Positions 1 to 9,431 are shown, numbered from the stretch's first letter. The stretch: DNA of 64,000 nt from Winogradskyella luteola (GCF_019203985.1 NZ_JAGSPD010000007.1:62001-126000); one strand, 5' to 3'. Numbers and translations are program-made. The notes: generated by a model not told the origin, from the letters alone.

Positions 1-69
1 AGTTCTTGTGATTTGACCTATTTAGATGCTAAAGGTTAAATTTAATTGTGCTAAACTTATGTTAATTTA

Positions 70-933
70 TTAACCTCGTCTACGCCCCATTCTGTTATTA
101 CGGAATTCTTTCATTTTCTCTACTATGGTTTCTTGATATTTTGCTTTGGTTATCTCTTTACCTTTATCTGGAGCTTCAATCTCTAACTTCTCTTCGGGAT
201 TCATTACTATTTTAGTACAAAGCATTGTGGTATTACCAGCACTAACCTCTAAAATTAAACCTGGAAGTCCCCAATATTCTAGTGGCCCATGACTAACGGG
301 TATTTGCGGAGAATACCAAGCTTCAACATCTGTCATCGCAACTGTAGTCTCTTCTGTTTCTGTACTTTCGGTATCAGATTCTTTAACGGTATTGTTAGCA
401 TTTCTTAATCGGCTCCATGAAAAATCATACCATGCTAAATCGTTGGTTGGAATAGATGCCGTAGCTTTAAAGCACATATAATTGCCTATCTGTTTCGTTT
501 CTTTTCCCAGTTCCCAATCTATGTCTTGTAATTTATCTTTCACCAAAAACTTTTTTCCGTAGAATTCTTGACTTTGAATCTGCACATCTGTCTTTACATT
601 TTTATACTGTTTCCCTGGCGCAAAATTCTTTCCCCAAGAATCAGTCGCTCCAGACATGGCATCTAACTTTTCGTCTTCGTAAAACAATGCTTCTTCTTTA
701 TTAAAGGTCAGTATGTATTCTTTTTTTAACCTATTTTTAAGTCTTGCCTTAACTTGCTTTTTCTGTTCTTCACTTAGTCTTGCTCCCCATCTTCCCAATT
801 CCAAAGTAGACTTTGAGATATAATGGGCTTGTCCCTGAAACTCATCAGTCTTAGATTGAGTTACTGGATTAAAATCATTGGGGAAAAAAAATAATACTAT
901 TATTAAGCTAAGCTTAAATGCTATTGATTTCAT
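70..933 (-). CDS. GLPGLI family exported protein (paralogue 1)
   Basis: Exported protein of 287 residues with the family signature GLPGLI at residues 222-227. The N-terminus has a hydrophobic signal-like segment (about residues 5-20). The central part is basic and Lys-rich, and an acidic Ser/Thr/Glu stretch lies near residues 185-197. The family is common in Bacteroidota and has no established biochemical role. It lies about 100 bp downstream of a second GLPGLI gene on the same strand, and both are divergent from a two-component system, which suggests an envelope-stress or signalling output (inference). The motif TAGTTTTG, a good flavobacterial -7 box, lies on the minus strand at 966-973, so this copy probably has its own promoter. 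Confidence 0.85.
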   Translation of the reverse strand: MKSIAFKLSLIIVLFFFPNDFNPVTQSKTDEFQGQAHYISKSTLELGRWGARLSEEQKKQVKARLKNRLKKEYILTFNKEEALFYEDEKLDAMSGATDSWGKNFAPGKQYKNVKTDVQIQSQEFYGKKFLVKDKLQDIDWELGKETKQIGNYMCFKATASIPTNDLAWYDFSWSRLRNANNTVKESDTESTETEETTVAMTDVEAWYSPQIPVSHGPLEYWGLPGLILEVSAGNTTMLCTKIVMNPEEKLEIEAPDKGKEITKAKYQETIVEKMKEFRNNRMGRRRG

Positions 934-1036
934 GATATGAAAGTATTAATGTTAATGCTGTTCAACAAAACTACACGAACATTAAACAAAAATGATTTGA
1001 TTTATCATAAAATTAACTCCTTCAACATATTAATCC

Positions 1037-1894
1037 TTAACCGCCTATAGTGAAACTCATACTTTCCCCATTTCTATCTCCTTTTTTTGGTCTAAAACGC
1101 TCCATCATTTCTTTAGCCTTTTTATCCATAATCTTATCATACTTCTCCTGATTGACCTCTTTACCTTTTGTAGGTTCTGCGATTTCAATCTTTTCTTTAG
1201 GGTTTAGTACAATCTTACTACAAATTACAGTAAGTTTTCCGTCATGCACTTCTAGGATTAAACCCGGTAAGCCTTGGTAATAATCTGGCCCATTATTTAC
1301 AGGAATTTGTGGTGTGTACCACGCAGTAACGGTACGCTCTTCCATATCTGGCTCTTCATCTTCCCCTTTCATTTCTTCATCATTTGTACTTGAAAATAAT
1401 CTCGGTTTTTCAACCATCTTGGTGAATATTGCTTTATAACATTGGTATTCCCCAATGTATTTCGTTTCGGACTTCAACTCCCAATCAATTTTTTCGAGAT
1501 TATCTTTCACTAGAAATATCTTACCATAAGTATCTACTTTTTCAGAAAATCTCTGATCTTTTGTATTTTTATAGAGCACATCAGAACCACCGCCACCTCC
1601 AATACTGACAATTCTAACACCTTCACCTAAACCAGCATTGGGTTTATCCAATTCTTCCTCTTGTTTATACACAGACTCTTCTTTATTAAAGGTTAACTTA
1701 AAGGTCTTTTGAAACTGTTTTTTCATCATTTCCACCATCTTGGATTGCATTTCAGGATTTACCTGAGTACTATCTAGCTTAATATCTAATTGCCTCTGAG
1801 TTTTGTAAGTCGCAATACCCTGAAAATCTTGTGCTTGCAAAGTCGCTACCAAACTCAAAAGCGCCATAATCAATGTCCGTATGAGTGTTGTCAT
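1037..1894 (-). CDS. GLPGLI family exported protein (paralogue 2)
   Basis: Exported protein of 285 residues with GLPGLI at residues 208-213 and a signal peptide ending near A-Q-D (residues 21-23). It shares several blocks with the gene at 70-933, including LTFNKEE, FLVKD, DWEL, AWY-PQIPV and the GLPGLILEV region, so the two look like tandem duplicates. It differs by a Gly-rich loop (about residues 99-103). Function is unknown for the family. The start codon is 121 bp from the divergently transcribed histidine kinase, and the shared intergenic space carries three GTTAA repeats 10 bp apart. Control by that two-component system is therefore plausible but not shown. Confidence 0.85.
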   Translation of the reverse strand: MTTLIRTLIMALLSLVATLQAQDFQGIATYKTQRQLDIKLDSTQVNPEMQSKMVEMMKKQFQKTFKLTFNKEESVYKQEEELDKPNAGLGEGVRIVSIGGGGGSDVLYKNTKDQRFSEKVDTYGKIFLVKDNLEKIDWELKSETKYIGEYQCYKAIFTKMVEKPRLFSSTNDEEMKGEDEEPDMEERTVTAWYTPQIPVNNGPDYYQGLPGLILEVHDGKLTVICSKIVLNPKEKIEIAEPTKGKEVNQEKYDKIMDKKAKEMMERFRPKKGDRNGESMSFTIGG

Positions 1895-1950
1895 TTTACT
1901 GAATTTTAAGTGTTACACTACAAATATGTATAAACTATTTTTTCTATTGA

Positions 1951-1975
1951 GTTAATGAACGTTAACGTGTGTTAA
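1951..1975 (+). promoter_or_regulatory. Triple GTTAA direct repeat, possible OmpR-type regulator site
   Basis: GTTAA occurs at 1951, 1961 and 1971, exactly 10 bp apart, with a 10-bp palindrome ACGTTAACGT at 1959-1968. Direct half-sites one helical turn apart are typical of OmpR/PhoB-family sites. The repeat lies between a GLPGLI gene and the kinase whose partner is an OmpR-family regulator. The region is A/T-rich, so chance cannot be excluded. Confidence 0.4.
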
Positions 1976-2003
1976 GCGATTAGTTTTACTTAAGTATTAC
2001 CCA

Positions 2004-2011
2004 TACTTTTG
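2004..2011 (+). promoter_or_regulatory. Flavobacterial -7 box of the kinase/regulator operon
   Basis: TACTTTTG matches the Bacteroidota -7 consensus TAnnTTTG exactly and ends 4 bases before the ATG at 2016. The transcript would then begin at or next to the start codon, giving a leaderless or near-leaderless mRNA. I see no clear TTG -33 element at the usual distance, so the call rests on the -7 box alone. Confidence 0.35.
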
Positions 2012-2015
2012 GTGT

Positions 2016-3482
2016 ATGAATGATAGATTGTACAAATATATTCTTTACATCATTTCATTAGTTATTCTAGCAACTATTGGAATTCAAGTCTATTGGAATT
2101 ATAAGAACTACCAGACAAATAAGCAGCAACTAATTAGAGACGTGCAGATAAGTTTAGACAAAGCCGTGGACGATTATTATGCAAGTTTGGCCAAAGAAAC
2201 ATCTTATACATTTACCACAGACACAGTAGCACCGGATTCTTTAGGTAAAAATAATTCTATAGTAAAATCACATCTAGATGGTTTTAATATAGTCCCAGAT
2301 TCAATAAACCTTATAAAACTGAAGGACGTCAGTGGTTTGCGAGTAGTGAAAGATTCAAAACCCGATTCACTATTTGTTAATTTTTTTGCCGATTCTGATG
2401 CTTTAAACCTTCAGCAAATCGAATTGTTAACTACAAAAATCTTCATCTCCATGCGAAACGACTCATTAGATGTTAGAAAGGTAAACACGCTTCTTATTGA
2501 AGATCTAAAAAGAAAAAAACTAGATTTAGATCATCACCTTTCTTATTATCATAATGTATCAGATTCCTTTTTTTCTAATAAAAACATTCATAAGCCCGAA
2601 CGTGAATTTCTTAATAGCTATAATATATATGTAGAATCTAACTCAGAATTTCTTCCAGAAAACAGTTATTTAAAATTAGGCTTTGCAAACGAAACCAAAA
2701 CCATTTTAAAACGGAGTTTGGTTGGTATTTTAATATCTTCACTTTTGGTACTTGCGGTTATAAGTTGCTTGTTCTATCTATTAAAAATTATTAAGCGTCA
2801 AAAACAATTAGCTGAAGTAAAAAACGACCTCATTAGCAATATTACCCACGAGTTTAAAACCCCAATAGCTACCATTGGAGTTGCTTTAGAAAGCATCAAT
2901 GATTTTAACGGTATTGATAATAAAGAAAAGACCAAAAAGTACATTGCTATGTCTTCTGAGCAATTAAAAAAATTGAACTTAATGGTAGAAAAGCTCCTTG
3001 AAACCGCAACTTTAGATAGTGATAATTTAGAACTCAACAAAACACCTGTAGATGTCGTAGAACTGCTTCACCAGTTAGTCCATCATTATAAAATTCAATA
3101 TCCCAATAAAGAGTTTAACACTAATATGGAAGTTGACAGTTTAAGGATTAATGTTGATGCTTTTCATTTTGAAAATGCTTTGAATAACATTTTAGACAAT
3201 GCCATAAAGTATGGAGGAAATCGTATTTCTATTGATTTAACCTTAAAAAAAGGAATTTTTAATATTCTAATTTCTGACGATGGAAATTCATTATCAAAAG
3301 AAAACAAAGAGCGTATATTCGAAAAATTTTACCGCATTCCAAAAGGTAATACGCACGATGTTAAAGGCTTCGGAATTGGATTGTATTACACCAAAACCAT
3401 CATTGACAAACACCAAGGTTCTATTGTGCTTGATTTAAATAAAAGCTTAACCACATTTATAATTACACTTCCAAATGACTAA
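2016..3482 (+). CDS. Two-component sensor histidine kinase
   Basis: Membrane-bound sensor kinase of 488 residues. Two transmembrane segments (about 8-27 and 235-257) enclose a periplasmic sensor region of roughly 205 residues that I do not recognise. The dimerisation/phosphoacceptor H-box holds His278 in the context ITHEFKTP. The ATPase domain shows an N-box (NILDNAIKYGG), a G1 box (SDDGNS) and a G2 box (GFGIGLY). No HAMP domain is evident, because the H-box follows soon after the second membrane segment. Its last 8 bases overlap the response regulator gene, so the pair is a cognate operon. The signal is unknown; the adjacent GLPGLI genes are candidate targets. Confidence 0.93.
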   Translation: MNDRLYKYILYIISLVILATIGIQVYWNYKNYQTNKQQLIRDVQISLDKAVDDYYASLAKETSYTFTTDTVAPDSLGKNNSIVKSHLDGFNIVPDSINLIKLKDVSGLRVVKDSKPDSLFVNFFADSDALNLQQIELLTTKIFISMRNDSLDVRKVNTLLIEDLKRKKLDLDHHLSYYHNVSDSFFSNKNIHKPEREFLNSYNIYVESNSEFLPENSYLKLGFANETKTILKRSLVGILISSLLVLAVISCLFYLLKIIKRQKQLAEVKNDLISNITHEFKTPIATIGVALESINDFNGIDNKEKTKKYIAMSSEQLKKLNLMVEKLLETATLDSDNLELNKTPVDVVELLHQLVHHYKIQYPNKEFNTNMEVDSLRINVDAFHFENALNNILDNAIKYGGNRISIDLTLKKGIFNILISDDGNSLSKENKERIFEKFYRIPKGNTHDVKGFGIGLYYTKTIIDKHQGSIVLDLNKSLTTFIITLPND

Positions 3483-4158
3483 AAACATAAAACTTTTATT
3501 GGCGGAAGACGGAACTGCCTTAGGTCAAATTGTGAAGGAAAGTCTCGAAACTAGGGATTTTGAAGTTGTTCTATGTCACGATGGCGAAAAAGCTTTTGAA
3601 AAATATCAAACCGAGTATCCAGAATTATTGGTACTCGATGTTATGATGCCAAAAAAGGATGGTTTTACTTTAGCTAAAGAAATTAGAGCTATTGACGATA
3701 CTATTCCCATCATATTCTTAACCGCAAAATCCCAACCTGCAGATGTCGTCGAAGGGTTTTCAATTGGTGGCAATGACTACCTTAAAAAACCTTTTAGCAT
3801 GGAAGAGCTTATTGTTAGAATTCATAATTTATTAAAGCGCACAAAAGTTCAAAAAACAGCTACAATTATAGAAATTGGCAACTACACATTCAATTTCCCT
3901 AAGCAACAGTTACGGTATAATAATGAAGACACTGTACAATTAACACATAGAGAAGCGCATCTCTTATTTCATCTTGTACAAAATAAGAATCAGGTTTTAG
4001 ATCGTTCCTTAATTTTGAACAAACTATGGGGTACCGACGATTTCTTCTCTACTCGTAGTATGGATGTTTTTATTACCAAACTTCGTAAAAAACTTAAAAA
4101 AGATGAGAGTATTAAGATTATCAACGTGCGTGGATTTGGCTATAAATTAACGGTTTAA
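3475..4158 (+). CDS. OmpR-family response regulator
   Basis: DNA-binding response regulator of 227 residues. The N-terminal receiver domain has the acidic pair at Glu11-Asp12, the phosphoacceptor Asp55 in VLDVMMP and the conserved Lys in YLKKPF. A C-terminal winged-helix domain (about residues 130-227) ends in RGFGYKL, typical of OmpR/PhoB regulators. It overlaps the upstream kinase gene by 8 bases, so translational coupling is expected. Direct repeats at 1951-1975, ahead of the operon and of the divergent GLPGLI gene, are a reasonable candidate binding site, giving autoregulation (inference). Confidence 0.95.
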   Translation: MTKNIKLLLAEDGTALGQIVKESLETRDFEVVLCHDGEKAFEKYQTEYPELLVLDVMMPKKDGFTLAKEIRAIDDTIPIIFLTAKSQPADVVEGFSIGGNDYLKKPFSMEELIVRIHNLLKRTKVQKTATIIEIGNYTFNFPKQQLRYNNEDTVQLTHREAHLLFHLVQNKNQVLDRSLILNKLWGTDDFFSTRSMDVFITKLRKKLKKDESIKIINVRGFGYKLTV

Positions 4159-4240
4159 TGGCATTTCATCCATAAGATTTTAAAAACCTAATAATTCTCC
4201 GTATAAGAATTGGTTCAATTTTTGTACTTTTCTAAATCCT

Positions 4241-5023
4241 ATGCGAAATGTGCTTTTTTTCTTTTTCCTAATAAGTTTTTCAGCAATTGCTCAAAAACAA
4301 ATACATACCAGTGCAAAAGATTCTACAATATTAAAAGCTGATAGAATATTTGGCGTAGATACTTTTGGAACGCTATACTACACCACAGAAGATAATACGT
4401 TTTACCAAAAGACCAAGGACACTACGATTACCTATACCAACTTTCAACTGAGTGAAATAACAACCGCAAATGCTTTTAATCCCCTGAAGATCAATATATT
4501 CTATCAAGATTTTAATACCGTAATTATTTTGGACAATCGATTGGCTGAAATTTTTAAAGTCGACTTTAATACTGTTCAACCCTATAAAAATGTGAGCTTT
4601 GTTTCTACAGGCTTTGATAATACACTTTGGATTTTCAATCAAGATTTACAGCAGTTAGAATTGTATGATTATAAAACCAATAAAATACGATTAAAAGCAG
4701 TACCAGTACAGGCTGATGTCCTAGATCTTAAGAGTGATTATAACTACTGTTATTTACTGACAGAAAAATATCTATACATTTATAATTATTTTGGAAGTCT
4801 GGTCAACAAACTTGAAAATATTGGTTATGAATCTATGGCATTTAGTAAGGCACATTTGGTTTTAAAAAAGGGGCAGCAACTTTATATTTTACCTAAAAAA
4901 GAGACTGAAATACAACCTATTGCACACCCAAATTTGTTAATAAATCAGTTTTTGGTAACCAATGAAACCTTGTATATTTACGACGACGAAATTCTACGTC
5001 AATACCAACTTAAACTAGAATAA
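4241..5023 (+). CDS. Exported propeller-like protein of unknown function
   Basis: Protein of 260 residues with a classical signal peptide (hydrophobic residues 4-14, likely cleavage after A-I-A at about residue 17). The rest consists of short beta-strand-like blocks rich in Tyr, Leu and Asn with repeated patterns such as LYIYNYFG and LYIYDDE, which looks like a beta-propeller, but no named family is recognised. It lies only 3 bases upstream of the deoxynucleoside kinase gene, so the two are almost certainly cotranscribed. Nothing in the sequence explains why an exported protein should be paired with a cytoplasmic kinase. Confidence 0.7.
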   Translation: MRNVLFFFFLISFSAIAQKQIHTSAKDSTILKADRIFGVDTFGTLYYTTEDNTFYQKTKDTTITYTNFQLSEITTANAFNPLKINIFYQDFNTVIILDNRLAEIFKVDFNTVQPYKNVSFVSTGFDNTLWIFNQDLQQLELYDYKTNKIRLKAVPVQADVLDLKSDYNYCYLLTEKYLYIYNYFGSLVNKLENIGYESMAFSKAHLVLKKGQQLYILPKKETEIQPIAHPNLLINQFLVTNETLYIYDDEILRQYQLKLE

Positions 5024-5026
5024 ATT

Positions 5027-5641
5027 ATGCACATTGCTGTTGCAGGAAACATAGGAGCAGGTAAAACGACGCTCACGAAATTACTGGCCAAACATTACAG
5101 GTGGGAAGCGCAATTAGAAGATGTAGTTGACAATCCATATTTGGATGATTTTTATAATCAGATGGAACGTTGGAGCTTTAATTTACAAGTGTATTTCTTG
5201 AACAGTAGATTTCGCCAGGTCAACCAAATCCATAATAGCGGAAAGGATATCATCCAAGACCGAACCATATATGAAGATGCACATATTTTTGCACCAAACC
5301 TTCATGCAATGGGTTTAATGACCAATCGCGATTTTGAAAACTATTCTTCTTTGTTTGAGCTCATGGAATCTTTTGTAAAAGGTCCCGATTTGCTCATTTA
5401 CCTACGTAGTTCCATACCCAATCTAGTCGCACAGATCCACAAGCGTGGTCGAGATTACGAAAATACCATTAGCATCGATTACTTAAGTCGACTCAATGAG
5501 CGTTATGAAGCTTGGATTACCAAATACGACAAAGGCAACTTATTGATTATTGATGTAGACGATTTGGATTTTGTTGACAATCCTGAGGATTTAGGCGGCA
5601 TTATCAATAAGATCGATGCGCAGATCAATGGATTATTTTAG
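5027..5641 (+). CDS. Deoxynucleoside kinase
   Basis: Cytoplasmic salvage kinase of 204 residues that phosphorylates deoxynucleosides with ATP. The P-loop GNIGAGKTT is at residues 7-15. The DRTIYED block (about 81-87) matches the DRS-type motif of the dCK/dGK/TK2 family, and an Arg-rich lid (KRGRDYE) follows near residue 139. Length fits the bacterial family. Base specificity cannot be read from sequence alone. It follows the exported protein gene with a 3-base gap and converges on the App1-type phosphatase gene with 25 bp between the stops. Confidence 0.92.
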   Translation: MHIAVAGNIGAGKTTLTKLLAKHYRWEAQLEDVVDNPYLDDFYNQMERWSFNLQVYFLNSRFRQVNQIHNSGKDIIQDRTIYEDAHIFAPNLHAMGLMTNRDFENYSSLFELMESFVKGPDLLIYLRSSIPNLVAQIHKRGRDYENTISIDYLSRLNERYEAWITKYDKGNLLIIDVDDLDFVDNPEDLGGIINKIDAQINGLF

Positions 5642-5666
5642 GTCATAAAGCCTTTCACAATTATTT

Positions 5667-6665
5667 TTAAATAACGAACCCATGCTTTTTAGCGTGTTCA
5701 ATAGCTTGTGCGCTACTTTCTACCATTAAAACTTCTGTGGTTTTAAAACTTTCTACCAGACCTCTAACACGTAACATTTTCTTTTTGTGCTTAACACTAC
5801 GTAGATAAATGGCCAAAATCCGATCTGGGAATTCCTCTGCAATCTCCATGTATATATCAGGGTCGTGCTCACCACTATCACCTATCAAAATAAACGGTAA
5901 ATTTGGATATGTTTTTAGTAAATTTAAAATCTCTTTTTGCTTTTGAGGTTTTTCATCCTGCGATCTTCTTTTAAGCAGATTGCTCATGCTCCGCAATAAA
6001 ATAGGGCCTTTTGGAAAATTGTTCTGTCTTAAAAACAATTCGAGATAACGGTACAAATTCCAAGGACTATGGCTCACATAAAATATAGGATTAGCATTTT
6101 TACCAGAAGCACCTCTGTGTAATTTATGATAAAATTCGGCAGCACCTTCAAGCGGAATTCTATTTTTGGCATGTCTAAATACCGAATTATAAATTACTTT
6201 CCACTTTAAGGTCGAAACTACTCCCGTATGTAAAATGGTATCATCAATATCACTTGCAACACCAAATTGCGCATTTGTTGAAGGAATAAGAATTTCTCCT
6301 GGAAATCTATTTTCGTTTTGAATCGTTCGCTTAACATTAACGTCGTTATAAGATAATTCAAAGGACAGCCAACCTTCCTTATTTGTTATGGCCTTTAAAC
6401 TTTCAAGATTGGCCTCAACTTTATAATAACCTTCACTGTCCGTAACTCCCTTTAGAATTTTATTGTTTGGCAGTTTTATATTGATACCAACATTTTTGAT
6501 TTCATCAGTTTCAAAACGTTTCCAAGTATTAACGATAAGATGCCATGTATGCTGGTGCTCAAGGTCAATAGATTCATCTTCCAAGGCTCGTCCACGGGCA
6601 TAGAAATGAGAGTCTGTGCCATAACCTTGAAATGCAATAATCTGCAGAGGATCTTTTTTGAACAT
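5667..6665 (-). CDS. App1/DUF2183-family phosphatase
   Basis: Protein of 332 residues with a HAD-like phosphatase core of the App1 (phosphatidate phosphatase catalytic, DUF2183) family. The catalytic motif DIDDT is at residues 139-143, followed by SHSPWNLY and a later GDSGEHDP block that fits the acidic metal-binding motif. The first 130 residues look like a beta-rich domain. No signal peptide is visible, so it is probably cytosolic or peripheral. Yeast App1 hydrolyses phosphatidate, but the bacterial substrate is not established. The next upstream gene on this strand has its own hairpin terminator, so this gene is likely expressed independently. Confidence 0.85.
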   Translation of the reverse strand: MFKKDPLQIIAFQGYGTDSHFYARGRALEDESIDLEHQHTWHLIVNTWKRFETDEIKNVGINIKLPNNKILKGVTDSEGYYKVEANLESLKAITNKEGWLSFELSYNDVNVKRTIQNENRFPGEILIPSTNAQFGVASDIDDTILHTGVVSTLKWKVIYNSVFRHAKNRIPLEGAAEFYHKLHRGASGKNANPIFYVSHSPWNLYRYLELFLRQNNFPKGPILLRSMSNLLKRRSQDEKPQKQKEILNLLKTYPNLPFILIGDSGEHDPDIYMEIAEEFPDRILAIYLRSVKHKKKMLRVRGLVESFKTTEVLMVESSAQAIEHAKKHGFVI

Positions 6666-6692
6666 TATATATGTTTGCTATAAAAATAAGAA

Positions 6693-6713
6693 AGCCTCGT
6701 TAAAAACGAGGCT
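6693..6713 (-). terminator. Intrinsic terminator after the T9SS cargo gene
   Basis: A perfect 9-bp stem (AGCCTCGTT/AACGAGGCT) with a 3-base AAA loop, followed on the minus strand by a T-rich run. It lies 21 bases beyond the stop of the gene at 6735-9431. Confidence 0.8.
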
Positions 6714-6734
6714 CATAAAAACTAAATTTAATAA

Positions 6735-9431
6735 TTATTTGATTAAAAGCTTTTTAGAAAGACCTTTAGAATTATTAATTATATATAATCCTGAAGTCAA
6801 ATCTTCTAGATTAAGAGATTTTGAATCAGCGACTTGTTTTATAAGTCTTCCCGACATGTCATAAATTTGGTAATCATCTACTTTACTAAAATTTACTTGA
6901 TGCGTAGCTGGGTTTGGAAACATACTAAAATTGTCATTTAAGTTATATTCATTAAGACTTAAAGACACATTATCTAGTGAATAGATAGTCAATGTAGCAC
7001 TGACTTCATTAGAAACTATAATAAGGGCTGTTCCTGTAGGACTATCGTCTTCACTTACAAAAACAATACCTTCTGGCCCAAGGTCTCCACTCTCAGGATC
7101 TCCAGCAACTGAGCCACGATTGTTAAGATACTGAATAAATACAGGTGCAGATGGGATGGTGACATCATATATCATTACGCCACCAATACGTTCTAGAAGT
7201 ACAAACGCATAATATGAGCCATCTATTTCTTCTACTATTACCGCTTCAGGCTCAGGACCTTTATTATCACTTCTATTCTTGAAACTATTGTTGCTATTGC
7301 TTGCATTAAAGATTGCACCATAAGTAGCATCTGCCGCAGTTATCACTTCAAAATCATTACCACTATCTGAGACTAAATTACCAGTATCAGCCTCGAAAAT
7401 ACTGAATGATCTACCACCATAAACATGAATCTCTTCAAATTCTGGATCAGTATCTGTATTACCAGAAGCGATAGTTACGTTAATATCCCCCAAATTGGTT
7501 TCCAAAGCTAAAATATCGGCATCCCCAAACACCGACGGGTCTAAAACGTAATCACTGTCTCCTAGTTTACGTTCCTCAGCATAACCATTATAATCACGGG
7601 CATCACCTTCATTAGCAGTTATGATATAAGATTGACCACCAATGTTAAAATAATCAATACCATCTGGCATATACATTCCATATATTGGCCATGTGGCATC
7701 AAAGATAAAATCAGTTTCATCACTTGTATCCAAACTATTCTCTATTTGGCTGTGGTCTTTTAAGCCAAAGGCAACAACATCTGTAACCATATTTGTTGAT
7801 AAATCCACAATGGCCATAGCATTATTTTCCTGTAATGCAACATAAGCTATTTGGCTATCATCGGATACAGCTATGTACTCTGGCTCCAAATCTTCTGAAA
7901 CAGTTGCGCCTGGCCCAAAAATACGAACACCTTCTGCCAATAAAGTAGTTTCTTGAGAATCAAAAGCGTTAAAGCTTATATTGATAACATCACTTTGATC
8001 TATACCTGCTAAACCGCCTGTAACATCAATAACAGAAATACTGCCTTCTGGATCTATGGTATAGTCACCGTTAGGTTCTCCTTCATTAGCAGAAACTAAC
8101 TTTGTACCATCTGGGGTAAATGTTATCATATCTGGCAAAGCTCCTACTGTTACTATTACTTGGTTATTGCCGTCAATATCTGAAAACATTACAAAACCTG
8201 GATCCGTAGAAGGGTCTGCTGCAATTGCTACCGCTAATAAACCATCACTGACAGCAACACTTTGAACTCCATCTGTATTTGCAGGTAGACCAATAGTTGC
8301 TATGGGTGAAATACTACTCGGATCCGAAAAATCCAAAACTTCGATACTTTCATCATTTGTTACAAATAAACGCTGCGATGCTGCATCGTAAGTGGTGATT
8401 TCAGCAGTACCGCTCACATCCACCAAATAATCTGACAAAAAATTTACATCTAAAGCAGAAGTATTTTCTGTCGGCACTATGGTATCATCGTCTAATATAT
8501 AGACAGAAAAAGCAGCCTCGCTTCCAATAGATGCACCAATAGCATTTTCTAACATAACCATAAAATACAAATCACTACCATCCGCACCGTTATCTAAGAT
8601 CGGGATACTCAATGTTTGATCATCTGTACTGCCTGATAAAAATGTTAATGCTTGTACAGTTGGAAATGTAAAATCAACTCCTTCTGATGCCGTACCTCCA
8701 GCAACTAAAACAACATCAACGGTAACGTCTGATGTAGGAGCTTCTGAAATTGAAACAGTCAAAGTGATACTAGTATCGTTTTCCATTACTGAATCATAAA
8801 CTGCAGTAAATTCTACCTCAGGAAGTGTTGATGGTAGTACATTACCTGGAGAACCGATATTCGGAACATCATTCATAGCTCCACCTAAAGCATCTGTTGC
8901 AACCGCATTATTGGCATTACCAACTGTACTAAAAGCTGTAAGACTGACATCGTAAGACTGTCCGTCATTAGCTGCTGTATCTGGATAAGAAGCAGTTTCA
9001 AAAGGCGATGACATATTTGGATCCCCTAACCAAAGGGTTACACTGTCGCCACTTCCACCAAGTCCAGCTCCGTCTGTAAAACCAATTTCAATTCCTGTGA
9101 GATCCACAACAGCTCCCCAAATATTAGAGAATGTATCTACCTCCCCAGATGCATTATCAGAAATTAAAACGATTACAGTCTCACCAGGTTGAATATCCGT
9201 AATACCCAAAATTACATCGGCATCAGCTGCATCTGCCGACTCATCGTCATAGTATAAATCTTCGTTAACACCAGAAACCCAAGCTACAGTGCCTGAATTA
9301 TAAATTTCGAACCAGTCCTCGGTTAAATCTGTACCGTCCTGACCAGGAAACATTTCGGTAATTTGCAGATTAACTTGTGCAAAACCGATAGTTTGAAGTA
9401 ATAAAGTTAAGAGTAAAATAGTTTTTTTCAT
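6735..9431 (-). CDS. Choice-of-anchor I protein with lamin-tail and Calx-beta domains, T9SS cargo
   Basis: Secreted protein of 898 residues. It has a signal peptide (cleavage near residue 18), a lamin-tail-like domain (about 20-165), a Calx-beta-like domain (about 205-320), a long beta-propeller region of the choice-of-anchor I type (about 325-815) and a C-terminal type IX secretion sorting domain (about 828-898: MFPNP start, QIYDMSGR, LTSGLYI, Lys-rich end). Export through T9SS to the surface or medium is expected. The propeller is Asp/Gly-rich and probably binds calcium. Related proteins are sometimes linked to phytase or alkaline-phosphatase-like activity, but I see no clear catalytic signature. 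The gene is monocistronic. Confidence 0.88.
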   Translation of the reverse strand: MKKTILLLTLLLQTIGFAQVNLQITEMFPGQDGTDLTEDWFEIYNSGTVAWVSGVNEDLYYDDESADAADADVILGITDIQPGETVIVLISDNASGEVDTFSNIWGAVVDLTGIEIGFTDGAGLGGSGDSVTLWLGDPNMSSPFETASYPDTAANDGQSYDVSLTAFSTVGNANNAVATDALGGAMNDVPNIGSPGNVLPSTLPEVEFTAVYDSVMENDTSITLTVSISEAPTSDVTVDVVLVAGGTASEGVDFTFPTVQALTFLSGSTDDQTLSIPILDNGADGSDLYFMVMLENAIGASIGSEAAFSVYILDDDTIVPTENTSALDVNFLSDYLVDVSGTAEITTYDAASQRLFVTNDESIEVLDFSDPSSISPIATIGLPANTDGVQSVAVSDGLLAVAIAADPSTDPGFVMFSDIDGNNQVIVTVGALPDMITFTPDGTKLVSANEGEPNGDYTIDPEGSISVIDVTGGLAGIDQSDVINISFNAFDSQETTLLAEGVRIFGPGATVSEDLEPEYIAVSDDSQIAYVALQENNAMAIVDLSTNMVTDVVAFGLKDHSQIENSLDTSDETDFIFDATWPIYGMYMPDGIDYFNIGGQSYIITANEGDARDYNGYAEERKLGDSDYVLDPSVFGDADILALETNLGDINVTIASGNTDTDPEFEEIHVYGGRSFSIFEADTGNLVSDSGNDFEVITAADATYGAIFNASNSNNSFKNRSDNKGPEPEAVIVEEIDGSYYAFVLLERIGGVMIYDVTIPSAPVFIQYLNNRGSVAGDPESGDLGPEGIVFVSEDDSPTGTALIIVSNEVSATLTIYSLDNVSLSLNEYNLNDNFSMFPNPATHQVNFSKVDDYQIYDMSGRLIKQVADSKSLNLEDLTSGLYIINNSKGLSKKLLIK

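Noticed and set aside
5642-5666. Terminator between the convergent deoxynucleoside kinase and App1-type genes
   Set aside because: No stem of useful length is visible in the 25-bp gap.
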